64,000 bases of DNA from positions 5,332,001 through 5,396,000 of the forward strand of contig NZ_CP030840.1 in assembly GCF_003330725.1 (NCBI RefSeq). The letters are read 5' to 3'. This document shows, one piece after another, positions 45,835-54,061 of this stretch. The position numbers and the translations under genes are program-made. Numbering within the stretch: position 1 is the first letter of the stretch; each line of letters opens with the position of its first letter. Below the pieces are notes generated by a model, which ran no database searches, had not been told where the DNA came from, and was given only the letters and a program-made list of their open reading frames with translations. This stretch comes from Acidisarcina polymorpha. GTDB taxonomy: Bacteria > Acidobacteriota > Terriglobia > Terriglobales > Acidobacteriaceae.

Positions 45835-47232
45835 CTACTGATACTCCTCGCCGCCGTGAGCGAGGTTCTCAAACCTTGTGCACTTCGACATATAGGCCAG
45901 ATGCACCGAGCCGGTCGGGCCGTTGCGCTGCTTGGCGATGATGATTTCGGCCTTACCTTCGGTGTCCGGGTCAGGTTGGCCGTTTTCATCGCGGTTGTAG
46001 TAACTCTCTCGGTGAATGAACGCGACGACGTCGGCATCCTGTTCGATCGATCCGGATTCGCGAAGGTCCGAGAGCATTGGCTTTTTATCTCCTCCGCGTT
46101 GCTCGGAGGCGCGGCTTAGCTGGGATAGCGCCACGACCGGAACCTTCAACTCCTTGGCCAGCGCCTTCAATCCGCGGGAGATGGCGGAGACCTCCTGGGT
46201 GCGGTTCTCGTAGCCCTTCGCGGATTTTCCACCTTGAGAAGCGGTCATCAGCTGGAGGTAGTCGATGACAATGAGGTCGAGGCCGCCTTGGATCTGCCGC
46301 AGGCGGCGGGCCTTCGCGCGCATTTCGGTCAGCGAGATACCGGGGCTGTCGTCGATGAAGATTTTGGCTTCGGTCAGGGCTTCAAGGGCGAGTGTGAGTT
46401 TTTCCTGATCTTCGCGGAGGAGAAAACCCTTCTGGATCTTCTGCGAGTCGACCAGCGCCTGCGAGGCCAGCATGCGGCGGAGCAGGGACTCCTTCGACAT
46501 TTCGAGCGAGAAGACAGCGACGATTTTTCCGCCATAAACTGCCGCATTCTGGGCGATGTTGATGGCCCAGGCGGTCTTGCCCATCGAAGGACGAGCCGCG
46601 ATGATGGTTAATTCAGAATGCTGGAGACCGCTGGTCATGCGGTCGAATTCGGTAAAATGCGTGGCCAGGCCGGTGATCTCCTTGCCCTGCTTGTACAGAT
46701 TGTCGATCGTTCCAAAAGAGTCCCTGACGATTTCGGGGATGCCGGTGAAACCATTCGTAATGCCGTTTTCGGTGACCGTGAGCAGGGCGGATTCGGCCGC
46801 GTTGAGCACATCGAGCGCATCATCGGACTGGTCGGCGGCGCGGGTGATGGCGTTCGAGCAGATGCCGATCAACTGCCGCAAAAGCGACTTGTCCTTGACG
46901 ATGCGAACATATTCCTCAATCGAGAGGCGTCTCGGCAATCCCTCGGTGAGCGAGGCGAGATAAGCCACACCCCCCACAGACTCAACTTCCTTACGCCGAG
47001 CCAGTTCTTCCGTGAGGGTGACCAGGTCAACCGCCCGGCCGGAGTCGATCAGCTCCCCCATCCGGGCGAAGATACGTTGATGAGAATCAAGCGCAAAGTC
47101 TTCGGAGCGGATGCGCTCGGCGGCTTCGTTGTATGCGTTGTTTTCAAGCAGAACCGCGCCGAGGATCGAGCGTTCGGCGTCGATGCTGGCTGGCAGGCCG
47201 CGTTCAAAGGCAATGTCGGGAGTGGTAGCCAT
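45835..47232 (-). CDS. dnaB: Replicative DNA helicase DnaB
   Basis: A 465-residue hexameric helicase that unwinds DNA 5'-3' ahead of the replisome. The N-terminal DnaG-interacting domain (PASIDAERSILGAVLLENNAYNEAAERI) is followed by the RecA fold with Walker A ARPSMGKTAWA, Walker B DLIVIDYLQLM, and RGLKALAKELKVPVVALSQLSR and LSDLRESGSIEQDADVV near the end. No intein interrupts the P-loop. ATG 47232 is chosen; a 60-residue upstream extension is hydrophobic and unlike the family. The promoter region is shared with the divergent toxin-antitoxin pair. Confidence 0.97.
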   Translation of the reverse strand: MATTPDIAFERGLPASIDAERSILGAVLLENNAYNEAAERIRSEDFALDSHQRIFARMGELIDSGRAVDLVTLTEELARRKEVESVGGVAYLASLTEGLPRRLSIEEYVRIVKDKSLLRQLIGICSNAITRAADQSDDALDVLNAAESALLTVTENGITNGFTGIPEIVRDSFGTIDNLYKQGKEITGLATHFTEFDRMTSGLQHSELTIIAARPSMGKTAWAINIAQNAAVYGGKIVAVFSLEMSKESLLRRMLASQALVDSQKIQKGFLLREDQEKLTLALEALTEAKIFIDDSPGISLTEMRAKARRLRQIQGGLDLIVIDYLQLMTASQGGKSAKGYENRTQEVSAISRGLKALAKELKVPVVALSQLSRASEQRGGDKKPMLSDLRESGSIEQDADVVAFIHRESYYNRDENGQPDPDTEGKAEIIIAKQRNGPTGSVHLAYMSKCTRFENLAHGGEEYQ

Positions 47233-47391
47233 GGATGAGTTCTTATTGTCTCCCGGCAAGTTTTGAACAGCCCAGTAACACTGTGGGAACCCGGCATTTT
47301 GGTGGAAAACGAGAAGCTGTCGAACAATTTCGTATAGATCAACTAGAATTATGGTCAGAAAATAGGAGAGCAAGACTAGGAGGTTATGGTT

Positions 47392-47637
47392 ATGGCCAGT
47401 TGGCAGATGCAAGAAGCGAAGACCCGGCTGAGTGAAGTGATTGAGGAAGCTTCAAAGAAGGGGCCGCAGATCATTACCAGGCACGGGGCGGAACGAGCGG
47501 TGATTCTCTCCATGGCGGACTATCGCGCGCTCACCGCCCACAAACCCGACTTAAGAGATTATCTGCTGGGAGGGCCGAAGCTGGATGACTTCGAGATCGA
47601 ACGTGACCTTGATCCGGGCAGAGAGATTGGCCTTTGA
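47392..47637 (+). CDS. Phd/YefM-type antitoxin
   Basis: An 81-residue antitoxin with the WQMQEAKTRLSEVIEEASKKGPQIITRHGAERAVILSMADYRAL pattern (seen in pieces along residues 4-45): N-terminal DNA-binding fold for autorepression, C-terminal tail (DFEIERDLDPGREIGL) that would neutralise the toxin. AGGAGG lies eight bases before ATG 47392, and only two before an ATG at 47386, so the former is preferred. It overlaps the toxin gene by four bases (TTGA). Confidence 0.92.
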   Translation: MASWQMQEAKTRLSEVIEEASKKGPQIITRHGAERAVILSMADYRALTAHKPDLRDYLLGGPKLDDFEIERDLDPGREIGL

Positions 47638-48077
47638 GTGGGCGGCGACTTCAATACCTGCTCGACACGAATGTCCTATCGGAGACGCGCAAGAAACAGG
47701 CCGACGCTCAAGTTATTAGGTTCCTGAGTTCGGCTGACCCGTCGACGCTCTATATAAGCGTTTTGACGCTGGGGGAGTTGAGGAAGGGAGTGGCGCTCAA
47801 GCAACACTCCGATCCGGACGCTGCGAAGCAGATCGGCCACTGGGTGGATGGACTGGAATACAGCTTCGCGGACCGCATCCTGGGCATCGACGCCGCGACG
47901 GCGCGGCTGTGGGGGGAGTTGTCGGCGCAGCGTCCCAGGCCGGTGATCGACACGCTATTGGCGGCAACCGCGTTGTCGCATGAGTTGACCTTCGTGACTC
48001 GCAACATGAGCGATGTGTCGGACATTCAGATGCAGCGACTTGATCCCTGGAAAAGTAACGCGGCCGGTGCAAAATAG
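47634..48077 (+). CDS. PIN-domain toxin (VapC/FitB-like)
   Basis: A 147-residue PIN-domain ribonuclease. The metal-binding acidic residues are in YLLDTNVLSE, SVLTLGELRKGV and PVIDTLLAATALSHELTFVTRN, all present. The start is a TTG within the antitoxin stop, so it is made only after the antitoxin. The likely target is tRNA or another structured RNA. With the Phd-type antitoxin this is a complete type II module, divergent from dnaB. Confidence 0.92.
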   Translation: MSGRRLQYLLDTNVLSETRKKQADAQVIRFLSSADPSTLYISVLTLGELRKGVALKQHSDPDAAKQIGHWVDGLEYSFADRILGIDAATARLWGELSAQRPRPVIDTLLAATALSHELTFVTRNMSDVSDIQMQRLDPWKSNAAGAK

Positions 48078-48207
48078 ACTCGCTCTGATGCAACTCAACT
48101 TTCGCCGAATCCTACCATCTACGCTTGTTCCTGGTAATGCTGCTGCGGCCACTTGCCATGCTCTCTGCGGCTTTGCAATACAATGAAGAGGTCATGCTGT
48201 ATTCGCA

Positions 48208-48840
48208 ATGAAGATGCAATCAAGAGTTCGAATTCTATTGTTCCTGCTCGCGGGGTTGGCTCCCGCAGCTTCTACCATCCGCGCACAACAGGCAGCTGAC
48301 CAAGAGACTGCCAAAACCCCTACCCAGATCGAAGTCATGCAGCATCTCGAGGATTCCTGGAGCGCGGCCCTGGCAAAGCGCGACCAATATGGTCTCGAGA
48401 TGGTGCTATCGCCGCAGTTCGTGGACATTTCCGCTAATGGCGATGTGCGCTCGCGCAACCAGGAGATTGCCTACGTCCTCAATCACTTTCCCGACCTGAT
48501 TTCCTTGGAGCAGACAGTGGTGAGCGTTCGCATGCTCGGCGACGTTGCCCTGGTGAATGGCACTTACGTGCTGCGGCGTCGCGCGAATGGCCATCCTGTC
48601 GACGAAAAGGGCGTCTTTAGCCATGTCTTCCAAAGAAACCGGTCGAATTGGCAATGCATCAACGCCCAGCGGACCATCGTCGTCGAACAGGCGCTGGATA
48701 AAAAGGCGGCCGCGACTACTACTAAGCAGAGCAAGGCGGAATTGCCGTTCCATATCCCGCTGTTTCACAAAGGAGACGAGCCGGCTTCGCCGCCCCCGGC
48801 TTCTTCCGATCAGTCCACAGCTAAACCGAACCCACAGTAG
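48208..48840 (+). CDS. Exported SnoaL/DUF4440-like protein
   Basis: A 210-residue protein with a signal peptide (RILLFLLAGLAPAAST, cleavage-like IRA-QQ) and one NTF2/SnoaL-like cone domain at about residues 45-160, seen in EDSWSAALAKRDQYGLEMVLSPQFVDI and HVFQRNRSNWQCINAQRT. The last 45 residues are P/S/A-rich, like a flexible tail. Such proteins bind small molecules or act as periplasmic accessory domains; function unknown. It converges on mnmG. Confidence 0.75.
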   Translation: MKMQSRVRILLFLLAGLAPAASTIRAQQAADQETAKTPTQIEVMQHLEDSWSAALAKRDQYGLEMVLSPQFVDISANGDVRSRNQEIAYVLNHFPDLISLEQTVVSVRMLGDVALVNGTYVLRRRANGHPVDEKGVFSHVFQRNRSNWQCINAQRTIVVEQALDKKAAATTTKQSKAELPFHIPLFHKGDEPASPPPASSDQSTAKPNPQ

Positions 48841-48853
48841 TTTGGCGGCGGTG

Positions 48854-50833
48854 CTAAGCGATCGTGCCGGCGAGCCGCTTGCCCTGGATCTCGATATAGA
48901 CATTCACCAACGAGATTGCCGCTGGAGTGACCCCAGGGATGCGGCTTGCCTGACCTAACGTCTGTGGCCGAACTCGGCTGAGCTTCTCCTGCATCTCGCG
49001 GGAGAGGCCGCTGACGGCGGTGTAGTCGAACCATCCGGGAATGGCACGGCCTTCGGCCTTCTTGAGCTTGTCGATCGACTTGCGCTGCTGATCGAGATAG
49101 CCGGCGTATTTGATCTCGGTCTCTATCGCTTTGAGTTCATTGCGAACCTGCGCCTTTAGAAGCTTCGAGTCGCTCGCGCGCAGCAAAGGCGCGAAGAGCG
49201 GCTCTTCTGCTCGCGCGAACTCTTCGCGCAAAAGCGGAAGCAGCAACTCAATTGTGATCTCGGGGCGCTTGAGCAGCTGGGCATAGGTTTGCCCATTCGC
49301 GCCGCTCAACTCTGCGGCGATTTCGGGGATCAGGGCGGTCATTCGCGGGAAGTCGGCCTTGCGGGTGCCGAGCAGCTTTTCGACGGCGACGGCGCGGGCC
49401 TGCTTGGCTTCATACTCCGCCCATGCCTGGTCGTTAATGAGGCCGAGGCGGCGGCCGTAGGGGGTGAGCCTGCGATCCGCGTTGTCGATCCTCAGGTGCA
49501 GGCGGAACTCGGCGCGCGAAGTGAACATCCGGTATGGCTCATTAGTGCCCTTGCTGATGAGGTCGTCGATGAGAATGCCGGTATAGCCTTCGGTGCGATC
49601 GAGGGTGAACGGCGCCTCGCCCTTGACCTTGAGCGCGGCGTTGATGCCGGCCATGAGGCCCTGGCAGGCGGCTTCTTCGTATCCCGATGTCCCGTTGATC
49701 TGGCCTGCAAGATAGAGGTTCTCGAAGCTCTTGACGTTGAGCGAGCGGTCGAGTTCAGTCGGATCGATGGCGTCGTACTCGATGGCATAGCCGGGGCGCA
49801 GCATCTCGGCATTTTCCAGGCCCGGGATCGAGTGGACGATGTCGGACTGGACGTCCATGGGCAGGGAAGTGGACATGCCGTTGACGTAGACCTCGTGGGT
49901 ATCGAGGCCCTCGGGCTCGAGAAAGAACTGGTGCTGCTCCTTGTCGGGGAAGCGGACGACTTTGTCTTCGATCGACGGGCAGTACCGCGGTCCGGTGGCC
50001 TGGATTTGACCGGTATACATCGGCGATCGCATGACATTTTCGCGAATCAGGCGCAGCGTCTCGGGGGTGGTGTGGGCGATGTGGCAGGAGATCTGCCGCT
50101 GCGGGATTTCGCGGGTACGGAAGCTGAATGGTGTGGGCTCAGCGTCGCCGGGCTGCTCTTCGAAGCGGCTCCAGTCGATGGTACGGCCGTCAAGGCGCGG
50201 CGGCGTTCCGGTCTTCAACCGGCAGCCGCGCAGGCCGAGCCGCTTCAATGCCTCTCCCAGGAGAATGGACGGCGGCTCCCCGCTGCGGCCTGCGGAATAT
50301 TGCTGCTCGCCGCAATGGATGAGTCCGTTCAGGAAGGTGCCGGTGGTGATGACGACGGCTCCGGCGAAGACGCTGCGCCCATCGCGCAGCTTCAGTCCGG
50401 TGATTTTTTCCCGGCTGCCTTTGGGCCGGCTGCCGGTGTCGTCGCGAAGGACATCGACGACTTCGGCTTGCTTGATGAAGAGGCCGGTCTGAGCTTCGAG
50501 CACCTGGCGCATCTTGATCCGGTATTGCTGTTTGTCGCACTGGGCGCGAGGAGACCAGACGGCCGGACCGCGTGAGGTATTCAGAAGCCGAAACTGGATG
50601 CCCACGGCGTCGGCAACTTCGCCCATGATGCCGCCGAGGGCGTCGACTTCGCGAACCAGATGACCCTTTGCGATGCCGCCGACGGCCGGGTTGCAGGACA
50701 TCTGGGCGATCAGGTCGAGGTTCAAGGTGAAGAGCGCGGTGCGCAAGCCCATGCGGGCCGCGGCAATGGCCGCTTCGCAACCTGCGTGGCCCGCTCCCAC
50801 GACCACGACATCGTATTGTTCGGTGTATGCCAT
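48854..50833 (-). CDS. mnmG: tRNA uridine-5-carboxymethylaminomethyl(34) synthesis enzyme MnmG
   Basis: A 659-residue FAD protein that, with MnmE, makes cmnm5U at the tRNA wobble position. The Rossmann motif [20 protein letters not shown] is at residues about 10-29, the conserved [22 protein letters not shown] near residue 47, the [11 protein letters not shown] turn, and the C-terminal helical domain with [16 protein letters not shown]. MnmE is not in the window. It is 69 bases downstream of an Lgt-like gene on the same strand, with no obvious terminator between. Confidence 0.97.
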   Translation of the reverse strand: MAYTEQYDVVVVGAGHAGCEAAIAAARMGLRTALFTLNLDLIAQMSCNPAVGGIAKGHLVREVDALGGIMGEVADAVGIQFRLLNTSRGPAVWSPRAQCDKQQYRIKMRQVLEAQTGLFIKQAEVVDVLRDDTGSRPKGSREKITGLKLRDGRSVFAGAVVITTGTFLNGLIHCGEQQYSAGRSGEPPSILLGEALKRLGLRGCRLKTGTPPRLDGRTIDWSRFEEQPGDAEPTPFSFRTREIPQRQISCHIAHTTPETLRLIRENVMRSPMYTGQIQATGPRYCPSIEDKVVRFPDKEQHQFFLEPEGLDTHEVYVNGMSTSLPMDVQSDIVHSIPGLENAEMLRPGYAIEYDAIDPTELDRSLNVKSFENLYLAGQINGTSGYEEAACQGLMAGINAALKVKGEAPFTLDRTEGYTGILIDDLISKGTNEPYRMFTSRAEFRLHLRIDNADRRLTPYGRRLGLINDQAWAEYEAKQARAVAVEKLLGTRKADFPRMTALIPEIAAELSGANGQTYAQLLKRPEITIELLLPLLREEFARAEEPLFAPLLRASDSKLLKAQVRNELKAIETEIKYAGYLDQQRKSIDKLKKAEGRAIPGWFDYTAVSGLSREMQEKLSRVRPQTLGQASRIPGVTPAAISLVNVYIEIQGKRLAGTIA

Positions 50834-50902
50834 GCTGCTGTTTCTATTCTAGTGCACCAGCGAGGAGCCCAGTCGCTGACAAGACTTGCCGGCCGCGGAG
50901 AT

Positions 50903-51664
50903 TTAGAACAGCCACAGCAATCCGCCAACGAGCGCCATTCCGGCAGCTAGACTCTGCGAGGCGAAGAAGCTGTTTGCCGGCAGATCGCTGCGCAGGAGAT
51001 TCATGCAGGAGCTGCTTGTTGCATAAAGGAACAACCACGCGCCCATGACCTCGCCGCTGCGAATCTTCCATGTATCGCGCTTCGCAATCAGGGTGAGCAG
51101 CAGCACGAGGATGCAACACTCCACGAACGCCGAGTAGATTTGAACTGGATGCAGCGGCGTACCCAGCGGGGTTCCGTACCAAAGCGAGGCGAGTCGGCTT
51201 TTGTAGGTGATGGCCCAGGGGAGCCGGGTGGGTTTCCCGAAGGCGGAGCCGGCAAGGAATTCTCCGATGCTGGCGATGGCCAAGCCGAGCGCGAAGCCGG
51301 GGGCGAGCGCATCGAGGGTCGACCGCAAGGGCAGGCGGGTAGCGAGCGCGAAGACCAGCATGGCGGTGAGTGCGAGGGCCAATCCGCCGACGACGGCGGA
51401 ATCGGAACGAACGCTGAACACGCCGATCAGCCACAGCGGATGGGCGGTGAAGTCCTTCCAGTTGCTGAAAATCAGGATGAGGCGGGGAGCCAAGAGGGCG
51501 GTCAGGATGCCGGTGATGCCGAGGTCCCAGATTTTTTCGGGATCAAGCTCGAGGCGCCGCGCGGTAATTCTCGCGGCGGAGAGCGCCGCGAGGATGCCGA
51601 TGGCGGCAAAGGCTCCGGCGGTGGGAATGGAGATCGGACCAAACTGGAAGAGGCGGGGATACAC
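50903..51664 (-). CDS. Lgt-like membrane protein lacking the catalytic signature
   Basis: A 253-residue seven-helix protein whose start (LFQFGPISIPTAGAFAAIGIL) and HPVQIYSAFVEC motif match prolipoprotein diacylglyceryl transferase. The residues needed for catalysis are missing. Where Lgt has MSFHGG with the essential histidine, this has DSAVVGG; where Lgt has GRxGNFIN with essential Arg and Asn, this has ASIGEFLA. So it is probably not the working Lgt but a paralogue, perhaps with another lipid role. The start is GTG. It lies between mnmG and the 6S RNA candidate. Confidence 0.75.
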   Translation of the reverse strand: MYPRLFQFGPISIPTAGAFAAIGILAALSAARITARRLELDPEKIWDLGITGILTALLAPRLILIFSNWKDFTAHPLWLIGVFSVRSDSAVVGGLALALTAMLVFALATRLPLRSTLDALAPGFALGLAIASIGEFLAGSAFGKPTRLPWAITYKSRLASLWYGTPLGTPLHPVQIYSAFVECCILVLLLTLIAKRDTWKIRSGEVMGAWLFLYATSSSCMNLLRSDLPANSFFASQSLAAGMALVGGLLWLF

Positions 51665-51690
51665 TCTCGCGATTGTAAATCGGCGAACCG

Positions 51691-51740
51691 AGCAGATCCT
51701 TCAACCGCGCCTGGCTACGCCAGCTTCAATCAGGATGACA
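51691..51740 (-). repeat. Dispersed repeat, copy 3, expanded
   Basis: On the minus strand this starts TGTCATCCTGA and ends GAAGGATCTGCTC, the same flanking words as copies 1 and 2, but with an insert carrying the hairpin CTGGCGTAGCCAG between them. It lies just beyond the 3' end of the 6S RNA candidate. Confidence 0.6.
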
Positions 51741-51770
51741 ATTCCTGTTGAGCTACAGCGCTGTCGAGAA

Positions 51771-51967
51771 CAACAAAACCGACCCACTGGGCCGTAGGTA
51801 AGTACTCTGGTGAACCCGTCCTAAGACGGTGGGGCTCTCCGCGGTTCATTAGGCATTCCGGACTGGCGGACGCGGCACACAGAACCGATTTATCGAGTCG
51901 AGCCCCTGTTCAATGATTAAAGGTTCAACCAGAGTTGACCACCTACCTGCTTTGCAGGCCGGTTTCT
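51771..51967 (-). ncRNA. ssrS: 6S RNA candidate
   Basis: A 197-base long imperfect hairpin. Pairing blocks (plus coordinates): 51960-51965 with 51776-51781; 51941-51946 with 51794-51799; 51928-51935 with 51804-51811; 51922-51926 with 51812-51816; 51900-51906 with 51831-51837; 51882-51887 with 51842-51847. Between the fourth and fifth blocks is an internal bubble whose 5' strand is AT-rich and unpaired (51907-51921) and whose 3' strand holds a small hairpin CCGTC/GACGG. This is the 6S shape: closing stem, open-promoter-mimic bubble, terminal stem. A sigma-70 promoter sits upstream and a U-rich end (GGTTTTGTTGTT) downstream. Nearby zapA also fits; in E. coli the order is zapA-ssrS. RNA polymerase binding is inferred. 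Confidence 0.6.
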
Positions 51968-51974
51968 GAGTTGG

Positions 51975-52003
51975 ATGCTATCGGGAGTGGAGCGGTATTG
52001 CAA
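51975..52003 (-). promoter_or_regulatory. Sigma-70 promoter of the 6S RNA candidate
   Basis: On the minus strand TTGCAA (51998-52003) and TAGCAT (51975-51980) are exactly 17 bases apart; the predicted start is about 7 bases on, at the first base of the folded RNA. Confidence 0.5.
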
Positions 52004-52081
52004 GTCGATAGCAGCCGCGATTTATTCCTATTGCCGGAACCGCTCCACCTTGCCCAATTCGGAACGTTTGAGAAGAACGAC

Positions 52082-53131
52082 TTATGATCCCCCAGCCGGA
52101 TGGACTTGCGCCTGGACCTGGTTCTGTAGAGCCTGGGCGCGAGCCGTCAATTTCTTGAGTTTGTCTTGGATTGCCGAATCGCCAACGTGCTGGTCCTGGA
52201 GTACTCCGTCGGCATCGATGGTAAAGGTGGCAGGGATGGCATGGACGCCGAACAGAGGGGCCACCTGACCCTGGAAGCCGTCGTCCCGGCTCTGAATCCA
52301 GGTCATTTCGTTCTTGGCCACAAAATTCCGCCACTTGGCGTCGTCCCTATCCAGGCTTATGCTCATCACGACCAAGGGTCGACCGGCAAACTTGCGGGCG
52401 ATCTCTTTGAGGTGAGGCAGGGCTTCGCGACAAGGGCCGCACCAGGTCGCCCAGAAGTCGATGAGAACGACCTTGCCCGCGAGATCGTCGAGCGAGACCA
52501 CCCGATTGTCGATCGTCTTGACGGTAAATGCAGGCGCCATCTGAGCACGGACCAACTCGGGACGTTCGCTGTAGCGTTGCGCACGCTTGAAGTCAATCGC
52601 ATTCTGGTCGGCGACCTTGAGGTAGTCGGCAAATCGAGTCTTCGCGGCGGCATCTTGATTGAGCGATGCCATAGTCATGGCATCGCCAAAGATAGCTTGA
52701 TGCAAGGTCGGATCGGCGAGAACCGCGGCTTGGAACTCCTGTCCGCTGCGCGAAAGCAGGTCATCCTTATGCTTCGCTGTCCCCGCCCGGAGGAGTGCAG
52801 TGGCAAAGAGAAAGTGCGCGGTCGCAATATCTTTTTGGTTGTGGACCAGCGTAACGATGTGCTCTCCAGCAGCCAACGCCGCCTTATAGTCGTCGAGTTT
52901 CAAACCAAGGGTAATGATCTGCTGGTCGCAGGCAGCGCAGTTTGCATCCTGCTTCGCGGCTCTCTTAAAAGCATCGAGCGCCCACATATCCTTATGCCGT
53001 TTCAGCAAATCATTCGCCTCAGCGTAGGACTTCTGGGCTTTGGGGTCGGTGGGTCCGGATCGACCTTCGGAAGTTGCAAGACAAAAAGAGAGCAGGCAAA
53101 AGAACAGGCAGCGATTCAAGCGATTCCTCAA
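52082..53131 (-). CDS. TlpA-like thioredoxin-fold protein with helical N-terminal region
   Basis: A 349-residue exported protein: signal peptide (CLFFCLLSFCLATSEG), a helical, TPR-like region at about residues 30-200 with a CAAC pair, and a C-terminal thioredoxin domain with the active site FWATWCGPCREALPHL near residue 238 and cis-proline in HAIPATFTIDADG. It probably reduces or isomerises disulfides in the periplasm. It is followed by the 6S RNA candidate and preceded at 109 bases by zapA, with no sign of a shared transcript. Confidence 0.85.
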   Translation of the reverse strand: MRNRLNRCLFFCLLSFCLATSEGRSGPTDPKAQKSYAEANDLLKRHKDMWALDAFKRAAKQDANCAACDQQIITLGLKLDDYKAALAAGEHIVTLVHNQKDIATAHFLFATALLRAGTAKHKDDLLSRSGQEFQAAVLADPTLHQAIFGDAMTMASLNQDAAAKTRFADYLKVADQNAIDFKRAQRYSERPELVRAQMAPAFTVKTIDNRVVSLDDLAGKVVLIDFWATWCGPCREALPHLKEIARKFAGRPLVVMSISLDRDDAKWRNFVAKNEMTWIQSRDDGFQGQVAPLFGVHAIPATFTIDADGVLQDQHVGDSAIQDKLKKLTARAQALQNQVQAQVHPAGGS

Positions 53132-53239
53132 AGAGGAAATGAAACCTTCCGGAGGGTAGCATGGTTCGCCCGCGAGGAGCGTTTATTTCAGTTCGAGAGG
53201 TGCACCATTGTCCGACTCTGTTCCGGGTCGGTTCGCAGG

Positions 53240-53584
53240 TCAGCCGATGCGGCGCTCTTCGGTTAGCAATGAATCCAGGAGGCCGTTCAGCGAATGAGCG
53301 CGGTTGCGGATATCGCTTTCCGTGGCAGTCAAGCTGCCGTTCAGTTCGCGAAGCTTTTCTTCTGTGCGCGCAAGTTCGTCGGCGATGTTGAGGGCCGCAA
53401 GCACCGCCACCCGCAGCGAATCCACTGTCTTTCCCTGCGAGGCGACCAGCCTCATCTTCGCGTCGACGACCTCTGCAAGATGATGAATGTAGTCGGAGTC
53501 CTGACCGCGAAGCCGATAAGCCTGATCGTAGATGTCGACGGTGACGCTATCGTCGCCGGGGTGAGTGGAGGAGTGATCGGCCAT
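53240..53584 (-). CDS. zapA: Cell division protein ZapA
   Basis: A 114-residue ZapA: N-terminal beta-alpha fold (SVTVDIYDQAYRLRG, YIHHLAEVVDAKMRLVA) and a C-terminal coiled coil (NIADELARTEEKLRELNGSL). It bundles FtsZ filaments at midcell. It lies seven bases after a small coiled-coil gene that would be its partner, and 109 bases before the TlpA-like gene. In many bacteria zapA is near the 6S RNA gene, as appears here. Confidence 0.85.
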   Translation of the reverse strand: MADHSSTHPGDDSVTVDIYDQAYRLRGQDSDYIHHLAEVVDAKMRLVASQGKTVDSLRVAVLAALNIADELARTEEKLRELNGSLTATESDIRNRAHSLNGLLDSLLTEERRIG

Positions 53585-53591
53585 TCGCGTT

Positions 53592-53873
53592 TCAGGATCC
53601 TATTTCTTCGAGCTGTCCAAGCAGACGTTCAATGCGGCCACGAACCAGGTCGCGCTCGTTCTTGAATGCCTCCACCTCGGACTCGACCCGAAGCAGTTCG
53701 GCGGTCTGGGTTTCTAGGCTTTGGTGTAGTTCTGTGGCTCGCGCCTCGGCTGCGGCGCGAGCCGCGCGTTCCGACTTGAGGAGCTCGACAGTCTTCAGAA
53801 CACGCTGCTCGAGCGCGGTGAAATCGTCAATGGCGGCACTTGTATCGGGGGCCTGAAAGGCGAGGGTGGACAT
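53592..53873 (-). CDS. ZapB-like coiled-coil protein
   Basis: A 93-residue, almost wholly helical protein: heptad pattern through FTALEQRVLKTVELLKSE and ERDLVRGRIERLLGQLEEI. The chosen ATG at 53873 has a GAGG site; a longer frame upstream adds a non-conserved segment. Position before zapA and the coiled coil suggest a ZapB or similar division-associated role; sequence identity alone does not prove it. Confidence 0.75.
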   Translation of the reverse strand: MSTLAFQAPDTSAAIDDFTALEQRVLKTVELLKSERAARAAAEARATELHQSLETQTAELLRVESEVEAFKNERDLVRGRIERLLGQLEEIGS

Positions 53874-54061
53874 CAAGACCTCTTTAATCGCTGAAACTGT
53901 CTGATCGAAGTATAGCTTGCGGGCGGATGAGGAAATCTCCTCCCCTATTGACAGAAGTGGTGCGCGAAGCCGGAATGCGAAGGCGCCCTCCGCCACTCTT
54001 CGACTGCGATCGCCTCTGGAGAGAAAGCGGTGTCCTTTTTGAAGGTTTCGATCGCGAGAAC

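Noticed and set aside
45835-47232. Intein in DnaB
   Set aside because: Conserved motifs run without interruption and the length is normal.
49289-50575. Plus-strand frame of 428 codons inside mnmG
   Set aside because: Antisense shadow; MnmG motifs are complete on the other strand.
51771-51967. 6S RNA on the plus strand
   Set aside because: The stem folds on either strand, but the promoter, U-rich end, AT-rich 5' bubble strand and 3' bubble hairpin all fit the minus strand only.
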